In this document: positions 46,229 through 59,246 of the stretch, in pieces
Layout of the letters: each line of letters begins with the position of its first letter
Position numbering within the stretch: the first letter of the stretch is position 1
NCBI RefSeq assembly: GCF_013337185.1
Contig: NZ_SWDE01000004.1
Location: 372,001 to 436,000, forward strand
DNA from: Serratia proteamaculans
GTDB lineage: Bacteria; Pseudomonadota; Gammaproteobacteria; Enterobacterales; Enterobacteriaceae
DNA: 64,000 nucleotides
Reading direction: 5' to 3'
The notes under the pieces: model-generated
What the model saw: only the letters and a program-made list of their open reading frames with translations
What the model was told of the DNA's origin: nothing
The model's database searches: none
Translations under genes and position numbers: made by a program

Positions 46229-46993
46229 ATGGCCTACAGCAAAATCCGCCAACCCAAGTTGTCAGACGTTATCGAGCAGCAGCTCGAACATCTGATCCTC
46301 GAGGGAACACTGCGTCCAGGCGAAAAACTGCCCCCGGAGCGTGAACTGGCGAAACAATTTGATGTTTCCCGCCCTTCTCTGAGAGAGGCTATCCAGCGCC
46401 TGGAAGCCAAAGGGCTGCTCCTGCGCCGTCAGGGCGGTGGCACCTTTGTACAAACTAATCTGTGGCAGAGCTTTAGCGATCCGCTGGCTGAACTGCTGGC
46501 CGACCATCCTGAATCACAATTCGATCTGTTGGAAACCCGTCATGCTCTCGAAGGCATTGCTGCCTATTACGCGGCATTGCGCGGTACCGACGAAGATCTG
46601 GCACGCATCCGCGATTGCCATATGCTGATTCAGCAGGCCCAGGACAGCGGCGATCTCGACGCCGAAGCCGACGCGGTCATGCAATACCAAATCGCCGTGA
46701 CCGAAGCTGCCCACAACGTTGTGTTACTGCACCTGCTGCGCTGTATGGGGCCGATGCTGGAACAGAACGTGCGTCAGAACTTTGAATTGCTCTACTCGCG
46801 CCGTGAGATGTTGGCAAAAGTGAGCAGCCACCGCGCCGGAATTTTTGAGGCGATTGTGGCACGCGAGCCAGAAAAAGCTCGTGAAGCCTCGCACCGCCAT
46901 TTGGCGTTTATCGAGGAAATCTTGCTGGATCTCAGTCGGGAGCATACCCGACGCGAGAGATCGCTGCGGCGTCTCCAGCAACGCAAGGATTAA
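46229..46993 (+). CDS. pdhR: PdhR, pyruvate-responsive GntR-family repressor
   Basis: The 254-residue regulator has the GntR helix-turn-helix ([20 protein letters not shown]) and a FadR-type C-terminal ligand domain. The start [20 protein letters not shown] is identical to E. coli PdhR; in-frame codons from 46175 run through the operator and are not used. It represses the pdhR-aceE-aceF-lpd operon unless pyruvate is bound. It lies 170 bp before aceE. Confidence 0.97.
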   Translation: MAYSKIRQPKLSDVIEQQLEHLILEGTLRPGEKLPPERELAKQFDVSRPSLREAIQRLEAKGLLLRRQGGGTFVQTNLWQSFSDPLAELLADHPESQFDLLETRHALEGIAAYYAALRGTDEDLARIRDCHMLIQQAQDSGDLDAEADAVMQYQIAVTEAAHNVVLLHLLRCMGPMLEQNVRQNFELLYSRREMLAKVSSHRAGIFEAIVAREPEKAREASHRHLAFIEEILLDLSREHTRRERSLRRLQQRKD

Positions 46994-47041
46994 GAGCGGT
47001 TCTCTTCAGGGCACACCAGCCTGCGGGGTTTGCGTTCGAAG

Positions 47042-47126
47042 TGCTTAATTAAGCATTTAAGTAAGCGGCAACTAAACTGATGGGCCTGTCTTCGTGTGTT
47101 TTGTCTCAGAACACAGGAAGACAGGC
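47042..47126 (+). promoter_or_regulatory. Hairpins in the pdhR-aceE spacer
   Basis: TGCTTAATTAAGCA (47042-47055) is a perfect palindrome. At 47084-47126 GCCTGTCTTC pairs with GAAGACAGGC, then one mismatch, then TGTGTT with AACACA, around a 9-base loop. No T-run follows, so the long hairpin is more likely a processing or stability element of the aceE mRNA leader than a terminator. Confidence 0.55.
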
Positions 47127-47163
47127 TCCAAAACAAACCATTAGACAGATAAGGAATACCACC

Positions 47164-49827
<2,664 letters not shown>

Positions 49828-49840
49828 GAGGTACTGAAGA

Positions 49841-51724
49841 ATGTCTATCGAAATTAAAGTACCGGACATCGGTGCAGACGAAGTGGAAATCACCGAAATT
49901 CTGGTGAAAGTGGGCGATAAAGTTGAAGCTGAACAATCGCTGATCACCGTTGAAGGTGATAAAGCTTCCATGGAAGTCCCATCCCCGCAGGCGGGTGTGG
50001 TTAAAGAAATCAAGGTTTCCGTCGGTGATAAAACCGAAACCGGCAAACTGCTGATGATCTTTGAAGCAGAAGGGGCGGCTCAGGCCGCACCAGCAGCCAA
50101 GGCTGAAGAAAAACCGGCCGCAGCACCTGCTGCTGCACCGGCTGCCGCTGCTGCCAAAGACGTTGCGGTACCGGACATCGGCGCTGACGAAGTTGAAGTG
50201 ACCGAGATCCTGGTGAAAGTGGGCGACAAGGTGGAAGCCGAGCAGTCCCTGATCACCGTTGAAGGCGACAAGGCTTCAATGGAAGTGCCGGCACCGTTCG
50301 CAGGTACCGTGAAAGAGATCAAAATCGCCACCGGCGACAAAGTCACCACCGGTTCTATGATCATGGTGTTCGAAGTGGCTGGCGCCGCTTCTGCTGCTGC
50401 TCCGGCTGCGGCACAAGCACCGGCTGCCCCAGCGGCACCGGCGGCTTCTGCTGCCAAAGACGTTGCAGTACCGGACATCGGCGGCGACGAAGTAGAAGTC
50501 ACAGAAGTGATGGTTAAAGTGGGCGACAAAGTTGCCGCTGAGCAGTCACTGATCACCGTTGAAGGTGACAAGGCTTCTATGGAAGTGCCGGCACCGTTCG
50601 CAGGTACCGTGAAAGAAATCAAAATCAGCGCCGGCGATAAAGTAAAAACCGGTTCCCTGATCATGGTCTTCGAAGTAGAAGGCGCTGCGCCTGCTGCCGC
50701 TCCTGCCCAAAAAGCAGAAGCTGCACCGGCTCCGGCTGCAAGTTCTGCACCGGCCCAACAGGCTGCACCGGCTGCCAAAGGCGAGTTCGCTGAGAACGAC
50801 GCTTATGTGCACGCTACCCCGGTCATCCGCCGTCTGGCGCGTGAATTCGGCGTAAACCTGGCGAAAGTGAAAGGCACCGGTCGTAAAGGCCGCATCCTGC
50901 GCGAAGACGTTCAGACTTACGTGAAAGACGCGGTCAAACGTGCAGAAGCGGCTCCGGCTGCTGCTGCCGGTGGCGGTCTGCCAGGCATGCTGCCATGGCC
51001 GAAAGTGGACTTCAGCAAGTTCGGTGAGATCGAAGAAGTTGAACTGGGTCGTATCCAGAAAATCTCTGGTGCCAACCTGAGCCGTAACTGGGTGATGATC
51101 CCGCACGTGACTCACTTCGACAAAACCGATATCACCGATCTGGAAGCTTTCCGCAAGCAACAGAACGAAGAAGCGGCCAAGCGTAAGCTGGATGTGAAGT
51201 TCACCCCGGTGGTGTTCATCATGAAAGCCGTTGCCGCTGCTCTGGAGCAGATGCCACGCTTCAACAGCTCTCTGTCCGAAGATGGCCAGAAGCTGACGCT
51301 GAAAAAATACATCAACGTGGGTGTGGCGGTTGATACGCCAAACGGTCTGGTGGTTCCAGTGTTCAAGGATGTGAACAAGAAGAGCATCACCGAACTGTCC
51401 CGCGAACTGATGGCTATCTCCAAAAAAGCTCGTGACGGCAAGCTGACCGCAGGCGAAATGCAGGGTGGGTGTTTCACCATCTCTAGCCTGGGCGGTATCG
51501 GGACGACTCACTTCGCACCGATTGTGAATGCACCGGAAGTGGCCATTCTGGGCGTCTCCAAGTCTGCTATGGAGCCGGTCTGGAACGGTAAAGAGTTCGT
51601 GCCGCGTCTGATGATGCCAATGTCGCTCTCCTTCGACCACCGTGTGATTGACGGTGCAGATGGTGCGCGCTTTATTACCATCATCAACAACATGCTGGCA
51701 GACATCCGCCGTATGGTGATGTAA
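49841..51724 (+). CDS. aceF: Dihydrolipoamide acetyltransferase E2 of pyruvate dehydrogenase
   Basis: The 627-residue core protein has three tandem lipoyl domains with lipoyl lysines K41, K144 and K244 (each in GDKASME), Ala-Pro-rich linkers, a peripheral subunit-binding domain ([20 protein letters not shown]) and the acetyltransferase domain ending with the active-site [13 protein letters not shown]. The second and third lipoyl domains are nearly identical at DNA level (about 50165-50375 and 50465-50675), a sign of gene conversion or recent duplication. The linkers show alternating Ala/Pro as in E. coli. Confidence 0.98.
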   Translation: MSIEIKVPDIGADEVEITEILVKVGDKVEAEQSLITVEGDKASMEVPSPQAGVVKEIKVSVGDKTETGKLLMIFEAEGAAQAAPAAKAEEKPAAAPAAAPAAAAAKDVAVPDIGADEVEVTEILVKVGDKVEAEQSLITVEGDKASMEVPAPFAGTVKEIKIATGDKVTTGSMIMVFEVAGAASAAAPAAAQAPAAPAAPAASAAKDVAVPDIGGDEVEVTEVMVKVGDKVAAEQSLITVEGDKASMEVPAPFAGTVKEIKISAGDKVKTGSLIMVFEVEGAAPAAAPAQKAEAAPAPAASSAPAQQAAPAAKGEFAENDAYVHATPVIRRLAREFGVNLAKVKGTGRKGRILREDVQTYVKDAVKRAEAAPAAAAGGGLPGMLPWPKVDFSKFGEIEEVELGRIQKISGANLSRNWVMIPHVTHFDKTDITDLEAFRKQQNEEAAKRKLDVKFTPVVFIMKAVAAALEQMPRFNSSLSEDGQKLTLKKYINVGVAVDTPNGLVVPVFKDVNKKSITELSRELMAISKKARDGKLTAGEMQGGCFTISSLGGIGTTHFAPIVNAPEVAILGVSKSAMEPVWNGKEFVPRLMMPMSLSFDHRVIDGADGARFITIINNMLADIRRMVM

Positions 51725-51728
51725 TGAA

Positions 51729-51754
51729 AAAAGGGCGCAGCATGCTGCGCCCTT
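51729..51754 (+). terminator. Hairpin after aceF
   Basis: AAGGGCGCAG-CATG-CTGCGCCCTT lies just after the aceF stop. The T-run is weak (TTATC), so partial read-through to lpd is expected, as in E. coli, where lpd also has its own promoter. Confidence 0.7.
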
Positions 51755-51957
51755 ATCGCTTCAGTAGCAGTTTTGTCGGTTTTTGCACGACTCGACAAAA
51801 TTGTTGAGACACGGGTCACTCGAACACGCTTTGCAGATTATTAACAATTCTGTAAACTGCTGTCGGTGTAAGCGTCCCGGTGGATGAAGGGCGTTATGAG
51901 ATCGATTAGCTATAAAAATGACGTCTGACCCGCCGGACAATCAATTAAGAGGTCATG

Positions 51958-53382
51958 ATGAGTACTGAAATTAAAACTCAGGTCGTGGTACTTGGGGCGG
52001 GCCCGGCAGGTTACTCTGCAGCCTTTCGTTGCGCTGACTTAGGTCTTGAAACCGTTCTGGTTGAACGTTATTCCACTCTGGGCGGGGTTTGCCTGAACGT
52101 GGGATGTATTCCTTCCAAAGCCCTGTTGCACGTTGCCAAAGTGATCGAAGAAGCCAAAGCGCTGGCCGAACACGGCATCGTTTTCGGCGAGCCGAAAACT
52201 GACATCGACAAAGTGCGCGTCTGGAAAGAAAAAGTCATCAATCAGCTGACCGGCGGTCTGGCTGGTATGGCTAAAGGCCGTAAAGTGAAAGTGGTTAACG
52301 GCCTGGGCAAGTTCACCGGCGCTAACACCCTGGTTGTTGAAGGCGAAAATGGCCCAACCACCATCAACTTCGACAATGCCATCATTGCCGCAGGTTCCCG
52401 TCCGATCCAACTGCCATTCATTCCTCATGAAGACCCACGCGTGTGGGACTCTACCGATGCACTGGAACTGAAAACTGTCCCAGAGCGTCTGCTGGTTATG
52501 GGCGGCGGCATCATCGGCCTGGAAATGGGCACCGTATACCATGCGTTGGGTTCACAGATTGACGTGGTCGAAATGTTTGACCAGGTGATCCCGGCTGCTG
52601 ACAAAGACGTGGTGAAAGTCTTCACCAAACGCATCAGCAAGCAGTTCAACCTGATGCTGGAAACCAAAGTGACCGCGGTAGAAGCCAAAGAAGACGGCAT
52701 CTACGTCACTATGGAAGGCAAAAAAGCGCCTGCAGAACCACAGCGTTACGACGCGGTGCTGGTGGCTATCGGTCGTGTGCCGAACGGCAAACTGCTGGAA
52801 GCGGGTAAAGCCGGTGTTGAAGTTGACGAGCGTGGCTTCATCAACGTCGACAAACAGCTGCGCACCAACGTGCCGCACATCTTCGCTATCGGCGACATCG
52901 TCGGTCAACCGATGCTGGCGCACAAAGGCGTGCATGAAGGCCACGTTGCCGCTGAAGTTATCGCCGGCATGAAGCACTACTTCGACCCGAAAGTGATCCC
53001 ATCGATCGCGTACACCGAGCCGGAAGTTGCCTGGGTGGGTCTGACCGAGAAAGAAGCGAAAGAGAAAGGCATCAGCTACGAAACTTCCACCTTCCCGTGG
53101 GCAGCTTCCGGCCGTGCTATCGCTTCCGATTGTGCAGACGGCATGACCAAACTGATCTTCGACAAAGAAACTCACCGTATCATCGGTGGCGCGATTGTCG
53201 GCACCAACGGCGGCGAGCTGCTGGGTGAGATCGGTCTGGCTATCGAGATGGGTTGTGACGCAGAAGACATCGCGCTGACTATCCATGCTCACCCAACCCT
53301 GCACGAATCTGTAGGTTTGGCGGCTGAGATCTACGAAGGCAGCATCACCGACTTGCCTAACCCGAAAGCCAAGAAGAAGTAA
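51958..53382 (+). CDS. lpd: Dihydrolipoamide dehydrogenase E3
   Basis: The 474-residue flavoprotein reoxidises dihydrolipoyl groups of pyruvate and 2-oxoglutarate dehydrogenase and the glycine cleavage system, passing electrons to NAD. FAD motif is VVVLGAGPAGYSAAFRCADL, the redox disulfide is Cys45/Cys50 in GGVCLNVGCIPSK, and the C-terminal His-Glu pair is in IHAHPTLHESV. Two adjacent ATGs exist; the second (51958) gives the E. coli N-terminus MSTEIKTQ. It lies 233 bp after aceF, with room for its own promoter. Confidence 0.98.
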   Translation: MSTEIKTQVVVLGAGPAGYSAAFRCADLGLETVLVERYSTLGGVCLNVGCIPSKALLHVAKVIEEAKALAEHGIVFGEPKTDIDKVRVWKEKVINQLTGGLAGMAKGRKVKVVNGLGKFTGANTLVVEGENGPTTINFDNAIIAAGSRPIQLPFIPHEDPRVWDSTDALELKTVPERLLVMGGGIIGLEMGTVYHALGSQIDVVEMFDQVIPAADKDVVKVFTKRISKQFNLMLETKVTAVEAKEDGIYVTMEGKKAPAEPQRYDAVLVAIGRVPNGKLLEAGKAGVEVDERGFINVDKQLRTNVPHIFAIGDIVGQPMLAHKGVHEGHVAAEVIAGMKHYFDPKVIPSIAYTEPEVAWVGLTEKEAKEKGISYETSTFPWAASGRAIASDCADGMTKLIFDKETHRIIGGAIVGTNGGELLGEIGLAIEMGCDAEDIALTIHAHPTLHESVGLAAEIYEGSITDLPNPKAKKK

Positions 53383-53408
53383 TTCTGCTGGTTTGAACGG
53401 TTGATAAG

Positions 53409-53436
53409 CGGCTCCTGAAAAGGGGCCGTTTTTTTA
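53409..53436 (+). terminator. lpd terminator
   Basis: CGGCTCC-TGAAAA-GGGGCCG followed by seven T residues. Confidence 0.85.
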
Positions 53437-53450
53437 TGGATGACGTTCAG

Positions 53451-53476
53451 TAAAAGGCCGCTCAGTGAGCGGCCAG
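53451..53476 (-). terminator. Minus-strand terminator of the 35-codon gene
   Basis: On the minus strand GGCCGCTCA-C-TGAGCGGCC is followed by TTTTA. It lies seven bases behind the stop codon of the small ORF at 53481-53588 and has no other gene to serve on that strand. Confidence 0.7.
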
Positions 53477-53480
53477 TAGC

Positions 53481-53588
53481 TTACTTGTTCTGGAATATCA
53501 CATTCAGCGTCAGGTTGTTACCGTTAACCGACCAACCCCCTTTGCTCACGCCAAACGCCGATCCCAGTACAATGAGCAGGATAAACAT
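53481..53588 (-). CDS. Candidate small membrane or secreted protein, 35 residues
   Basis: The ORF starts MFILLIVLGSAFGVSKGGW and ends TLNVIFQNK. AAAGGGAG lies four bases before the ATG, and a perfect hairpin with T-run lies just behind the stop. It starts with a short hydrophobic segment (residues 1-13) followed by a polar tail. A second in-frame ATG at 53603 would give 40 residues but has no ribosome binding site. I do not recognise the family. Ribosome binding site, ORF and terminator together make it a plausible gene; its function is unknown. Confidence 0.5.
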   Translation of the reverse strand: MFILLIVLGSAFGVSKGGWSVNGNNLTLNVIFQNK

Positions 53589-54317
53589 AGAACTCCCTTT
53601 CATTGCGCGATCCCTGTGGAACCACGACCACCGCGACTTCACCGGAAAAATCCCGGCGGAACAAGCGCTCGGTAGCGCCTGTATCGCAGTAGTTGCAGCA
53701 CTGTTCTCAAGCCCGATGACCGGCTGCTAAACCGGCAGAACAGACCCATCGAGAGAGTACCTAAAAACAGCAGTGATAACATTGTTTAGTTGATTTTTTG
53801 AACGATGTTGCGCACAATGCTTTGGCTCGGTAGCGCTTGTATCGTTCTTTAACGATGTAAGAAACCCGTGAGGTGCCTGCTAACACCGAACGGAACAAAA
53901 GAACCGCCTTTACGGCGGTTTTTTTGTGTCTCCGGCTCTCAACTTTTGATCTTCACAAACAGTAACCATTGTAAATGTATGGCTATTGTGTTGTGCTCGT
54001 CAGGCTAAATCGTATTGCTTACCACACCCCGGCTGGCCTGTACCGCAGCCGATTACACTGTACTCAACGATTCAGCAAAGATTTAATGTTGCTTTTATGT
54101 GAACGAATTAACAACCAATTCAAATCCTGATATGCTGGCTGAGCGGAACCGGGCACTGTAACTTACAGTCCAGGACATCGACAGCAGTGCCCCGTCAGGA
54201 TCAATGGCATCAACACCGTGCGCTAAACCCGGTTTGAAAATATATACCCTACGGCTTTAAAGACGACGGGTATAAACGCCAGGCACAATAAATGACAATG
54301 AGAGCGAGGAGAATGTC
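53589..54317. other. lpd-acnB intergenic region with repeats
   Basis: The gap carries a 20-base direct repeat with one mismatch, GCTCGGTAGCGCCTGTATCG at 53667-53686 and the variant at 53825-53844. In plus-strand frames both copies encode LGSACI: once near the end of a frame closing at 53730, once in a 15-codon frame at 53805-53852. A plus-strand terminator follows at 53900. From 53930 on lies the acnB promoter region. A short inverted pair TATACCC/GGGTATA at 54242-54273 resembles the ends of the ERIC-type repeat. Confidence 0.5.
53900..53926 (+). terminator. Orphan plus-strand terminator
   Basis: GAACCGCC-TTTA-CGGCGGTT followed by TTTTT. lpd is already terminated 460 bp upstream and acnB starts 390 bp downstream, so an unknown short plus-strand transcript, perhaps a small RNA or peptide mRNA, should end here. 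Confidence 0.8.
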
Positions 54318-56915
54318 GTGCTAGAAGAATACCGTAAGCACGTAGCCGAGCGTGCTGCAGAGGGCATCGTCCCTAAGCCGTTAGACGCCACCCAAATGGC
54401 AGCGCTGGTTGAATCATTAAAGAATCCGCCAAAAGGCGAAGAAGAATTCCTGTTAGACCTGCTGATTAACCGTGTACCCCCAGGCGTCGACGAAGCCGCC
54501 TATGTGAAAGCAGGTTTCCTGGCAGCCATCGCCAAAGGCGAAGCAACCTCTCCCCTGATTACCCCTGAGAAAGCCATTGAACTGCTGGGCACCATGCAGG
54601 GCGGCTATAACATTCATCCGCTGATTGACGCGCTGGATAACGAAAAATTGGCTGCGATTGCCGCCAAAGCGCTGTCCCATACGCTGCTGATGTTTGATAA
54701 CTTCTACGACGTGGAAGAGAAAGCCAAGGCGGGTAACCCACACGCCAAACAGATTATGCAGTCCTGGGCCGATGCCGAGTGGTATCTGTCACGTCCGCAG
54801 TTGGCGGAAAAAATCACCGTTACCGTGTTCAAAGTCACCGGCGAAACCAATACCGATGATCTGTCACCGGCACCGGATGCCTGGTCGCGCCCGGATATCC
54901 CGCTGCACGCCCTGGCGATGCTGAAAAACGAACGTGAAGGCATAGTGCCGGATCAGCCGGGCAGCGTTGGCCCGATCAAGCAAATCGAACTGCTTAACAA
55001 AAAAGGCTTCCCACTGGCCTACGTCGGTGACGTGGTCGGTACCGGTTCTTCCCGTAAGTCCGCCACCAACTCGGTGCTGTGGTTTATGGGCGACGACATC
55101 CCGCACGTGCCTAACAAGCGCGGCGGCGGTGTGGTACTGGGCGGTAAAATTGCGCCAATCTTCTTCAACACCATGGAAGATGCCGGTGCACTGCCGATTG
55201 AAGTGGACGTTAATGACCTGAACATGGGCGATGTGATCGACATTTACCCGTACAAAGGTGAAGTGCGTAACCATGAAACCGGTGAACTGATTGCCAACTT
55301 CGAACTGAAAACCGACGTGCTGCTCGACGAAGTGCGCGCCGGTGGCCGTATCCCACTGATCATCGGCCGTGGCCTGACCACCAAAGCGCGCGAATCTTTG
55401 GGTCTGCCGCACAGCGATGTGTTCCGCATTGCCAAAGAAGTGGCAGCCAGCAACAAAGGCTTCTCGCTGGCGCAGAAAATGGTTGGCCGCGCCTGTGGCG
55501 TTGCCGGCGTGCGTCCGGGGGAATACTGCGAGCCGAAGATGACCTCCGTCGGTTCTCAGGACACCACCGGTCCGATGACCCGTGACGAGCTGAAAGACCT
55601 GGCTTGCCTGGGCTTCTCCGCCGATCTGGTGATGCAGTCGTTCTGCCACACTGCCGCGTACCCGAAACCGGTTGATGTGACCACTCACCACACGCTGCCT
55701 GACTTTATCATGAACCGTGGTGGCGTATCGCTGCGCCCTGGCGACGGCGTTATCCACTCCTGGCTGAACCGTATGCTGCTGCCGGATACCGTGGGTACCG
55801 GTGGTGACTCCCACACCCGTTTCCCGATCGGCATTTCCTTCCCGGCGGGTTCAGGCCTGGTCGCCTTTGCGGCCGCCACCGGCGTGATGCCGCTGGATAT
55901 GCCTGAGTCGGTGCTGGTGCGCTTCAAAGGTAAAATGCAGCCAGGTATCACGCTGCGCGACCTGGTGCATGCCATCCCTTACTACGCTATCCAGCAGGGT
56001 CTGCTGACGGTTGAGAAGAAGGGCAAGAAGAACATCTTCTCCGGCCGTATTCTGGAAATCGAAGGTTTGCCGGAGCTGAAAGTTGAGCAGGCGTTCGAAC
56101 TGACCGACGCCTCCGCCGAGCGTTCCGCTGCCGGTTGTACCATCAAACTGGATAAGGCACCGATTGAAGAGTACCTGAACTCCAACATCGTACTGCTGAA
56201 GTGGATGATCTCCGAAGGCTATGGCGACCGCCGTACGCTGGAGCGTCGTATCCAGGGCATGCAGAAATGGCTGGCGGATCCGCAACTGCTGGAAGGCGAT
56301 GCGGATGCAGAATACGCTGCGGTGATCGAGATCGATCTGGCAGAGATCACTCAGCCAATCCTGTGCGCACCAAACGATCCGGATGATGCGCGTCTGCTGT
56401 CTGATGTGGCCAACAGCAAGATTGATGAAGTGTTCATCGGCTCTTGCATGACCAACATCGGTCACTTCCGTGCCGCCGGTAAGTTGCTGGATCAGCACAA
56501 GGGCCAGTTGCCGACCCGTCTGTGGGTGGCTCCGCCAACCAAGATGGACGCAGCTCAGTTGACCGAAGAAGGCTACTACAGCGTATTCGGCAAGAGCGGG
56601 GCACGCATCGAGATCCCGGGTTGTTCACTGTGCATGGGTAACCAGGCGCGTGTGGCCGACGGCGCGACGGTAGTTTCCACCTCTACCCGTAACTTCCCGA
56701 ACCGTTTGGGTACTGGCGCTAACGTGTATCTGGCTTCTGCAGAACTGGCGGCGGTGGCTTCATTGCTGGGCCGTCTGCCAACGCCGGACGAGTACCAGAC
56801 GTACATGGCACAGGTCGATAAATCTGCGGCGGATACCTACCGCTATCTGAACTTTGACCAACTGGGTCAGTACACTGAAAAAGCCGACGGCGTGATCTTC
56901 CAAACCGCTGTTTAA
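54318..56915 (+). CDS. acnB: Aconitate hydratase B
   Basis: The 865-residue 4Fe-4S enzyme turns citrate into isocitrate and is the main TCA aconitase. Length and sequence match E. coli AcnB throughout, with the AcnB-specific N-terminal HEAT-like domain (residues 1-160), the swivelling domain (about 165-380) and cluster cysteines in [19 protein letters not shown] and GCSLCMGNQ. The start is GTG with GAGGAG ten bases upstream; [16 protein letters not shown] equals the E. coli N-terminus. It has its own terminator. Confidence 0.98.
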   Translation: MLEEYRKHVAERAAEGIVPKPLDATQMAALVESLKNPPKGEEEFLLDLLINRVPPGVDEAAYVKAGFLAAIAKGEATSPLITPEKAIELLGTMQGGYNIHPLIDALDNEKLAAIAAKALSHTLLMFDNFYDVEEKAKAGNPHAKQIMQSWADAEWYLSRPQLAEKITVTVFKVTGETNTDDLSPAPDAWSRPDIPLHALAMLKNEREGIVPDQPGSVGPIKQIELLNKKGFPLAYVGDVVGTGSSRKSATNSVLWFMGDDIPHVPNKRGGGVVLGGKIAPIFFNTMEDAGALPIEVDVNDLNMGDVIDIYPYKGEVRNHETGELIANFELKTDVLLDEVRAGGRIPLIIGRGLTTKARESLGLPHSDVFRIAKEVAASNKGFSLAQKMVGRACGVAGVRPGEYCEPKMTSVGSQDTTGPMTRDELKDLACLGFSADLVMQSFCHTAAYPKPVDVTTHHTLPDFIMNRGGVSLRPGDGVIHSWLNRMLLPDTVGTGGDSHTRFPIGISFPAGSGLVAFAAATGVMPLDMPESVLVRFKGKMQPGITLRDLVHAIPYYAIQQGLLTVEKKGKKNIFSGRILEIEGLPELKVEQAFELTDASAERSAAGCTIKLDKAPIEEYLNSNIVLLKWMISEGYGDRRTLERRIQGMQKWLADPQLLEGDADAEYAAVIEIDLAEITQPILCAPNDPDDARLLSDVANSKIDEVFIGSCMTNIGHFRAAGKLLDQHKGQLPTRLWVAPPTKMDAAQLTEEGYYSVFGKSGARIEIPGCSLCMGNQARVADGATVVSTSTRNFPNRLGTGANVYLASAELAAVASLLGRLPTPDEYQTYMAQVDKSAADTYRYLNFDQLGQYTEKADGVIFQTAV

Positions 56916-56938
56916 GTCGCTATATTGCGCAACTGTTT

Positions 56939-56970
56939 AACGGGAGGCCTTGGCCTCCCGTTTTATTTTT
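56939..56970 (+). terminator. acnB terminator
   Basis: ACGGGAGGCC-TT-GGCCTCCCGT followed by TTTATTTTT. Confidence 0.92.
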
Positions 56971-57054
56971 CTCAGTTGCCAACTTTGCGAGCGCTCACTG
57001 AGTTAGTCATGAATTAATGTTTACACTAAGAGAAAGGGCTCAGGAGGGCGTGCT

Positions 57055-57417
57055 ATGGATTACGAATTTCTGCGTGACGTGACCGGACAGGTGATCGTCA
57101 GATTTTCGATGGGGCATGAGGTCATTGGCCACTGGATCAACGAAGAACTCAAAGGCGATTTTAACCTGCTGGATCGCATTGAAGCCGGTGCGGCGGAAGT
57201 GAAAGGCAGTGAGCGTCAATGGCAATTGGAAGGCCATGAATACACGCTGCTGATGGACGGTGAAGAAGTGATGATCCGTGCCAATCTGCTGGAGTTTGAA
57301 GGCGAAGAGATGGAGGAGGGGATGAATTATTATGACGAAGAAAGCCTCTCATTCTGCGGCGTCGAAGATTTCCTGCAGGTGCTGAAGGCCTACCGTTCTT
57401 TTATGCTGAATTACTAA
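57055..57417 (+). CDS. yacL: YacL family protein (UPF0231)
   Basis: The 120-residue acidic protein matches Yac[21 protein letters not shown] at the start and [16 protein letters not shown] at the end. Function unknown. AGGAGG nine bases before the ATG gives a strong ribosome binding site. It follows acnB as in E. coli and is convergent with speD. Confidence 0.93.
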   Translation: MDYEFLRDVTGQVIVRFSMGHEVIGHWINEELKGDFNLLDRIEAGAAEVKGSERQWQLEGHEYTLLMDGEEVMIRANLLEFEGEEMEEGMNYYDEESLSFCGVEDFLQVLKAYRSFMLNY

Positions 57418-57422
57418 GCGTA

Positions 57423-57442
57423 GGGTGCGGCATGCCGCACCC
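57423..57442. terminator. Palindrome between yacL and speD
   Basis: GGGTGCGGCATGCCGCACCC is a perfect 20-bp palindrome between the two convergent stops. No long T-run follows on either strand. Confidence 0.6.
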
Positions 57443-57450
57443 GTTACTTA

Positions 57451-58245
57451 TCACAGATGCGGAATATTGCGGCCGTAATAGATTTCCTGCATCTCTTTCC
57501 ACAGCAGATCGGTAATCTCTTTACGTTCGGCGGCACTCAGCGCATCCGGTTTGGCATTAAACAGGTAGTGCTTCAGATCGAAATCCTTCAGCAACATCTT
57601 GGTATGGAAGATGTTCTCCTGGTAAACATTCACGTCCATCATGTGGTACAGCGACTTCATATCATCAGACATAAAGTTCTGGATCGAGTTGATCTCATGA
57701 TCGATGTAATGCTTCACGCCGTTCACGTCGCGGGTAAAGCCGCGCACGCGGTAATCCATGGTAACGATGTCGGATTCCAACTGGTGGATCAGGTAATTCA
57801 GCGCTTTAAGCGGTGAAATCACGCCGCAGGTCGACACTTCGATATCGGCGCGGAAAGTGCACAGACCGCCTTCCGGATGGCTCTCCGGATAGGTGTGAAC
57901 GCAGATGTGGCTCTTGTCCAGGTGCGCAACCACGGTTTTTGACAGTGGGCCAGGATGCTCCGAGGTATCGACATCGTTCGGATCAACCGGTTCTTCACTG
58001 ACCAGAATGGTGACGCTGGCACCCTGAGGTTCATAGTCCTGACGGGCGATGTTCAGAATATTGGCGCCAATGATCGAGCAGGTCTCGCTCAGGATCTCGG
58101 TCAGGCGATTGGCGTTGTATTGTTCGTCAATGTAGGCGATATAGCCAGCGCGGTCGTCCGCGGTTTTGGCGTAACAAATATCGTAAATACAAAAACTCAG
58201 GCTCTTGGTCAGGTTGTTGAAGCCGTGCAGTTTTAGCTTATGCAA
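57451..58245 (-). CDS. speD: S-adenosylmethionine decarboxylase proenzyme
   Basis: The 264-residue proenzyme cuts itself between Lys111 and Ser112 ([15 protein letters not shown]) to form the pyruvoyl cofactor, then makes the aminopropyl donor for spermidine. Length equals that of the E. coli protein. It is cotranscribed with speE, which lies 27 bp upstream. AGGAGGTG seven to eight bases before the ATG is a near-perfect ribosome binding site. Confidence 0.97.
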   Translation of the reverse strand: MHKLKLHGFNNLTKSLSFCIYDICYAKTADDRAGYIAYIDEQYNANRLTEILSETCSIIGANILNIARQDYEPQGASVTILVSEEPVDPNDVDTSEHPGPLSKTVVAHLDKSHICVHTYPESHPEGGLCTFRADIEVSTCGVISPLKALNYLIHQLESDIVTMDYRVRGFTRDVNGVKHYIDHEINSIQNFMSDDMKSLYHMMDVNVYQENIFHTKMLLKDFDLKHYLFNAKPDALSAAERKEITDLLWKEMQEIYYGRNIPHL

Positions 58246-58272
58246 TTTGGTTCACCTCCTTTATCTTCTCGC

Positions 58273-59136
58273 TTAACGTGAAACGTTCAGTGCGTCGAGC
58301 AAATACTGTGGCAGAGCAAAGCTGCCCGCGTGAATTGCCGGGTTGTAATAACGACAGTTTAGGCCGCTTTGATGAAAGCGATGTTGCAGCGTTGGCAGAT
58401 CAAGCTGGCGCAGTGCCGGATCCTGGCTCGCCCAGGCGAAGGTCATGATGCCGCCGTAATAGGTCGGGATCGCCGCCTGATAGAAGCTGACGTCGTTGAA
58501 GTACTGGCTCAGTCTGGTGTGACTGTTGACCGCTTCGTCTTGTTGCAGGAAGCACACGCCGTTCTGCGCAACAAAAATGCCGCCGTCGTTCAGGCAGCGG
58601 GCGCAGCCTTCATAGAATGCCGAGGTGAACAGACTTTCGCCGGGGCCGATGGGATCGGTACAGTCAGAGATAATCACATCGAATTTTTCATCGGTCTGAT
58701 TAACAAAGTTGACGCCGTCGTCGATCACCAGCTTGAAGCGTGGGTCATCGTAAGCACCGGCATTGTGGTTTGGCAGATATTGGCGGCAGAATTCGACCAC
58801 GCCGGCGTCGATCTCAACCATAGTGATCTGCTCTACGCCCTGATGGCGGCTGACTTCGCGCAGCATGGCACCGTCGCCACCACCGATGATCAGCACCTTC
58901 CTGGCCTGGCCGTGGGCCAGCAGCGGGATGTGGGTCATCATTTCGTGATAAATGAACTCATCGCGCTCGGTGGTTTGCACCACGCCGTCGAGCGCCATCA
59001 CGCGCCCCAGAACCGGGTTTTCAAAAATCACCAAATCCTGATGCTCGGTCTTCTCACGATACAGCACGTTCTCTACCGAGAAGTACTGGCCGAAGTTGGC
59101 ATGCAGTGTTTCATACCAAATTTCTTTCTGGGTCAT
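58273..59136 (-). CDS. speE: Spermidine synthase
   Basis: The 287-residue enzyme transfers aminopropyl groups to putrescine. Motifs [24 protein letters not shown] and [14 protein letters not shown] are standard. ATG 59136 ([12 protein letters not shown]) fits the E. coli N-terminus, with GGAG upstream; codons further up are not used. speE-speD is a conserved operon; the substrate putrescine comes from speC in the same window. Confidence 0.96.
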   Translation of the reverse strand: MTQKEIWYETLHANFGQYFSVENVLYREKTEHQDLVIFENPVLGRVMALDGVVQTTERDEFIYHEMMTHIPLLAHGQARKVLIIGGGDGAMLREVSRHQGVEQITMVEIDAGVVEFCRQYLPNHNAGAYDDPRFKLVIDDGVNFVNQTDEKFDVIISDCTDPIGPGESLFTSAFYEGCARCLNDGGIFVAQNGVCFLQQDEAVNSHTRLSQYFNDVSFYQAAIPTYYGGIMTFAWASQDPALRQLDLPTLQHRFHQSGLNCRYYNPAIHAGSFALPQYLLDALNVSR

Positions 59137-59246
59137 GTGCGGGGACTCCGTAATAACAGCCATGAAAAATTGGCGCAACATCATAGCTAACTCTGCCTGG
59201 TGATGCACGGCTGAATTTCAAACAGAGGTAGCGCAAGGCGGGGGGA

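Noticed and set aside
50546..51640. 364-codon open frame antisense to aceF
   Set aside because: The same bias effect; low-complexity translation and no start signal.
53440..53730. 96-codon plus-strand frame after lpd
   Set aside because: It starts inside the lpd terminator area, runs antisense over the better-supported small ORF and has no ribosome binding site; only its last part (LGSACI repeat) is noted.
53639..53782. 47-codon minus-strand ORF starting MLSLLFLGTLSMGLF
   Set aside because: Hydrophobic start looks interesting, but there is no ribosome binding site and the rest is Arg-rich and of no known type; kept only as part of the unusual gap.
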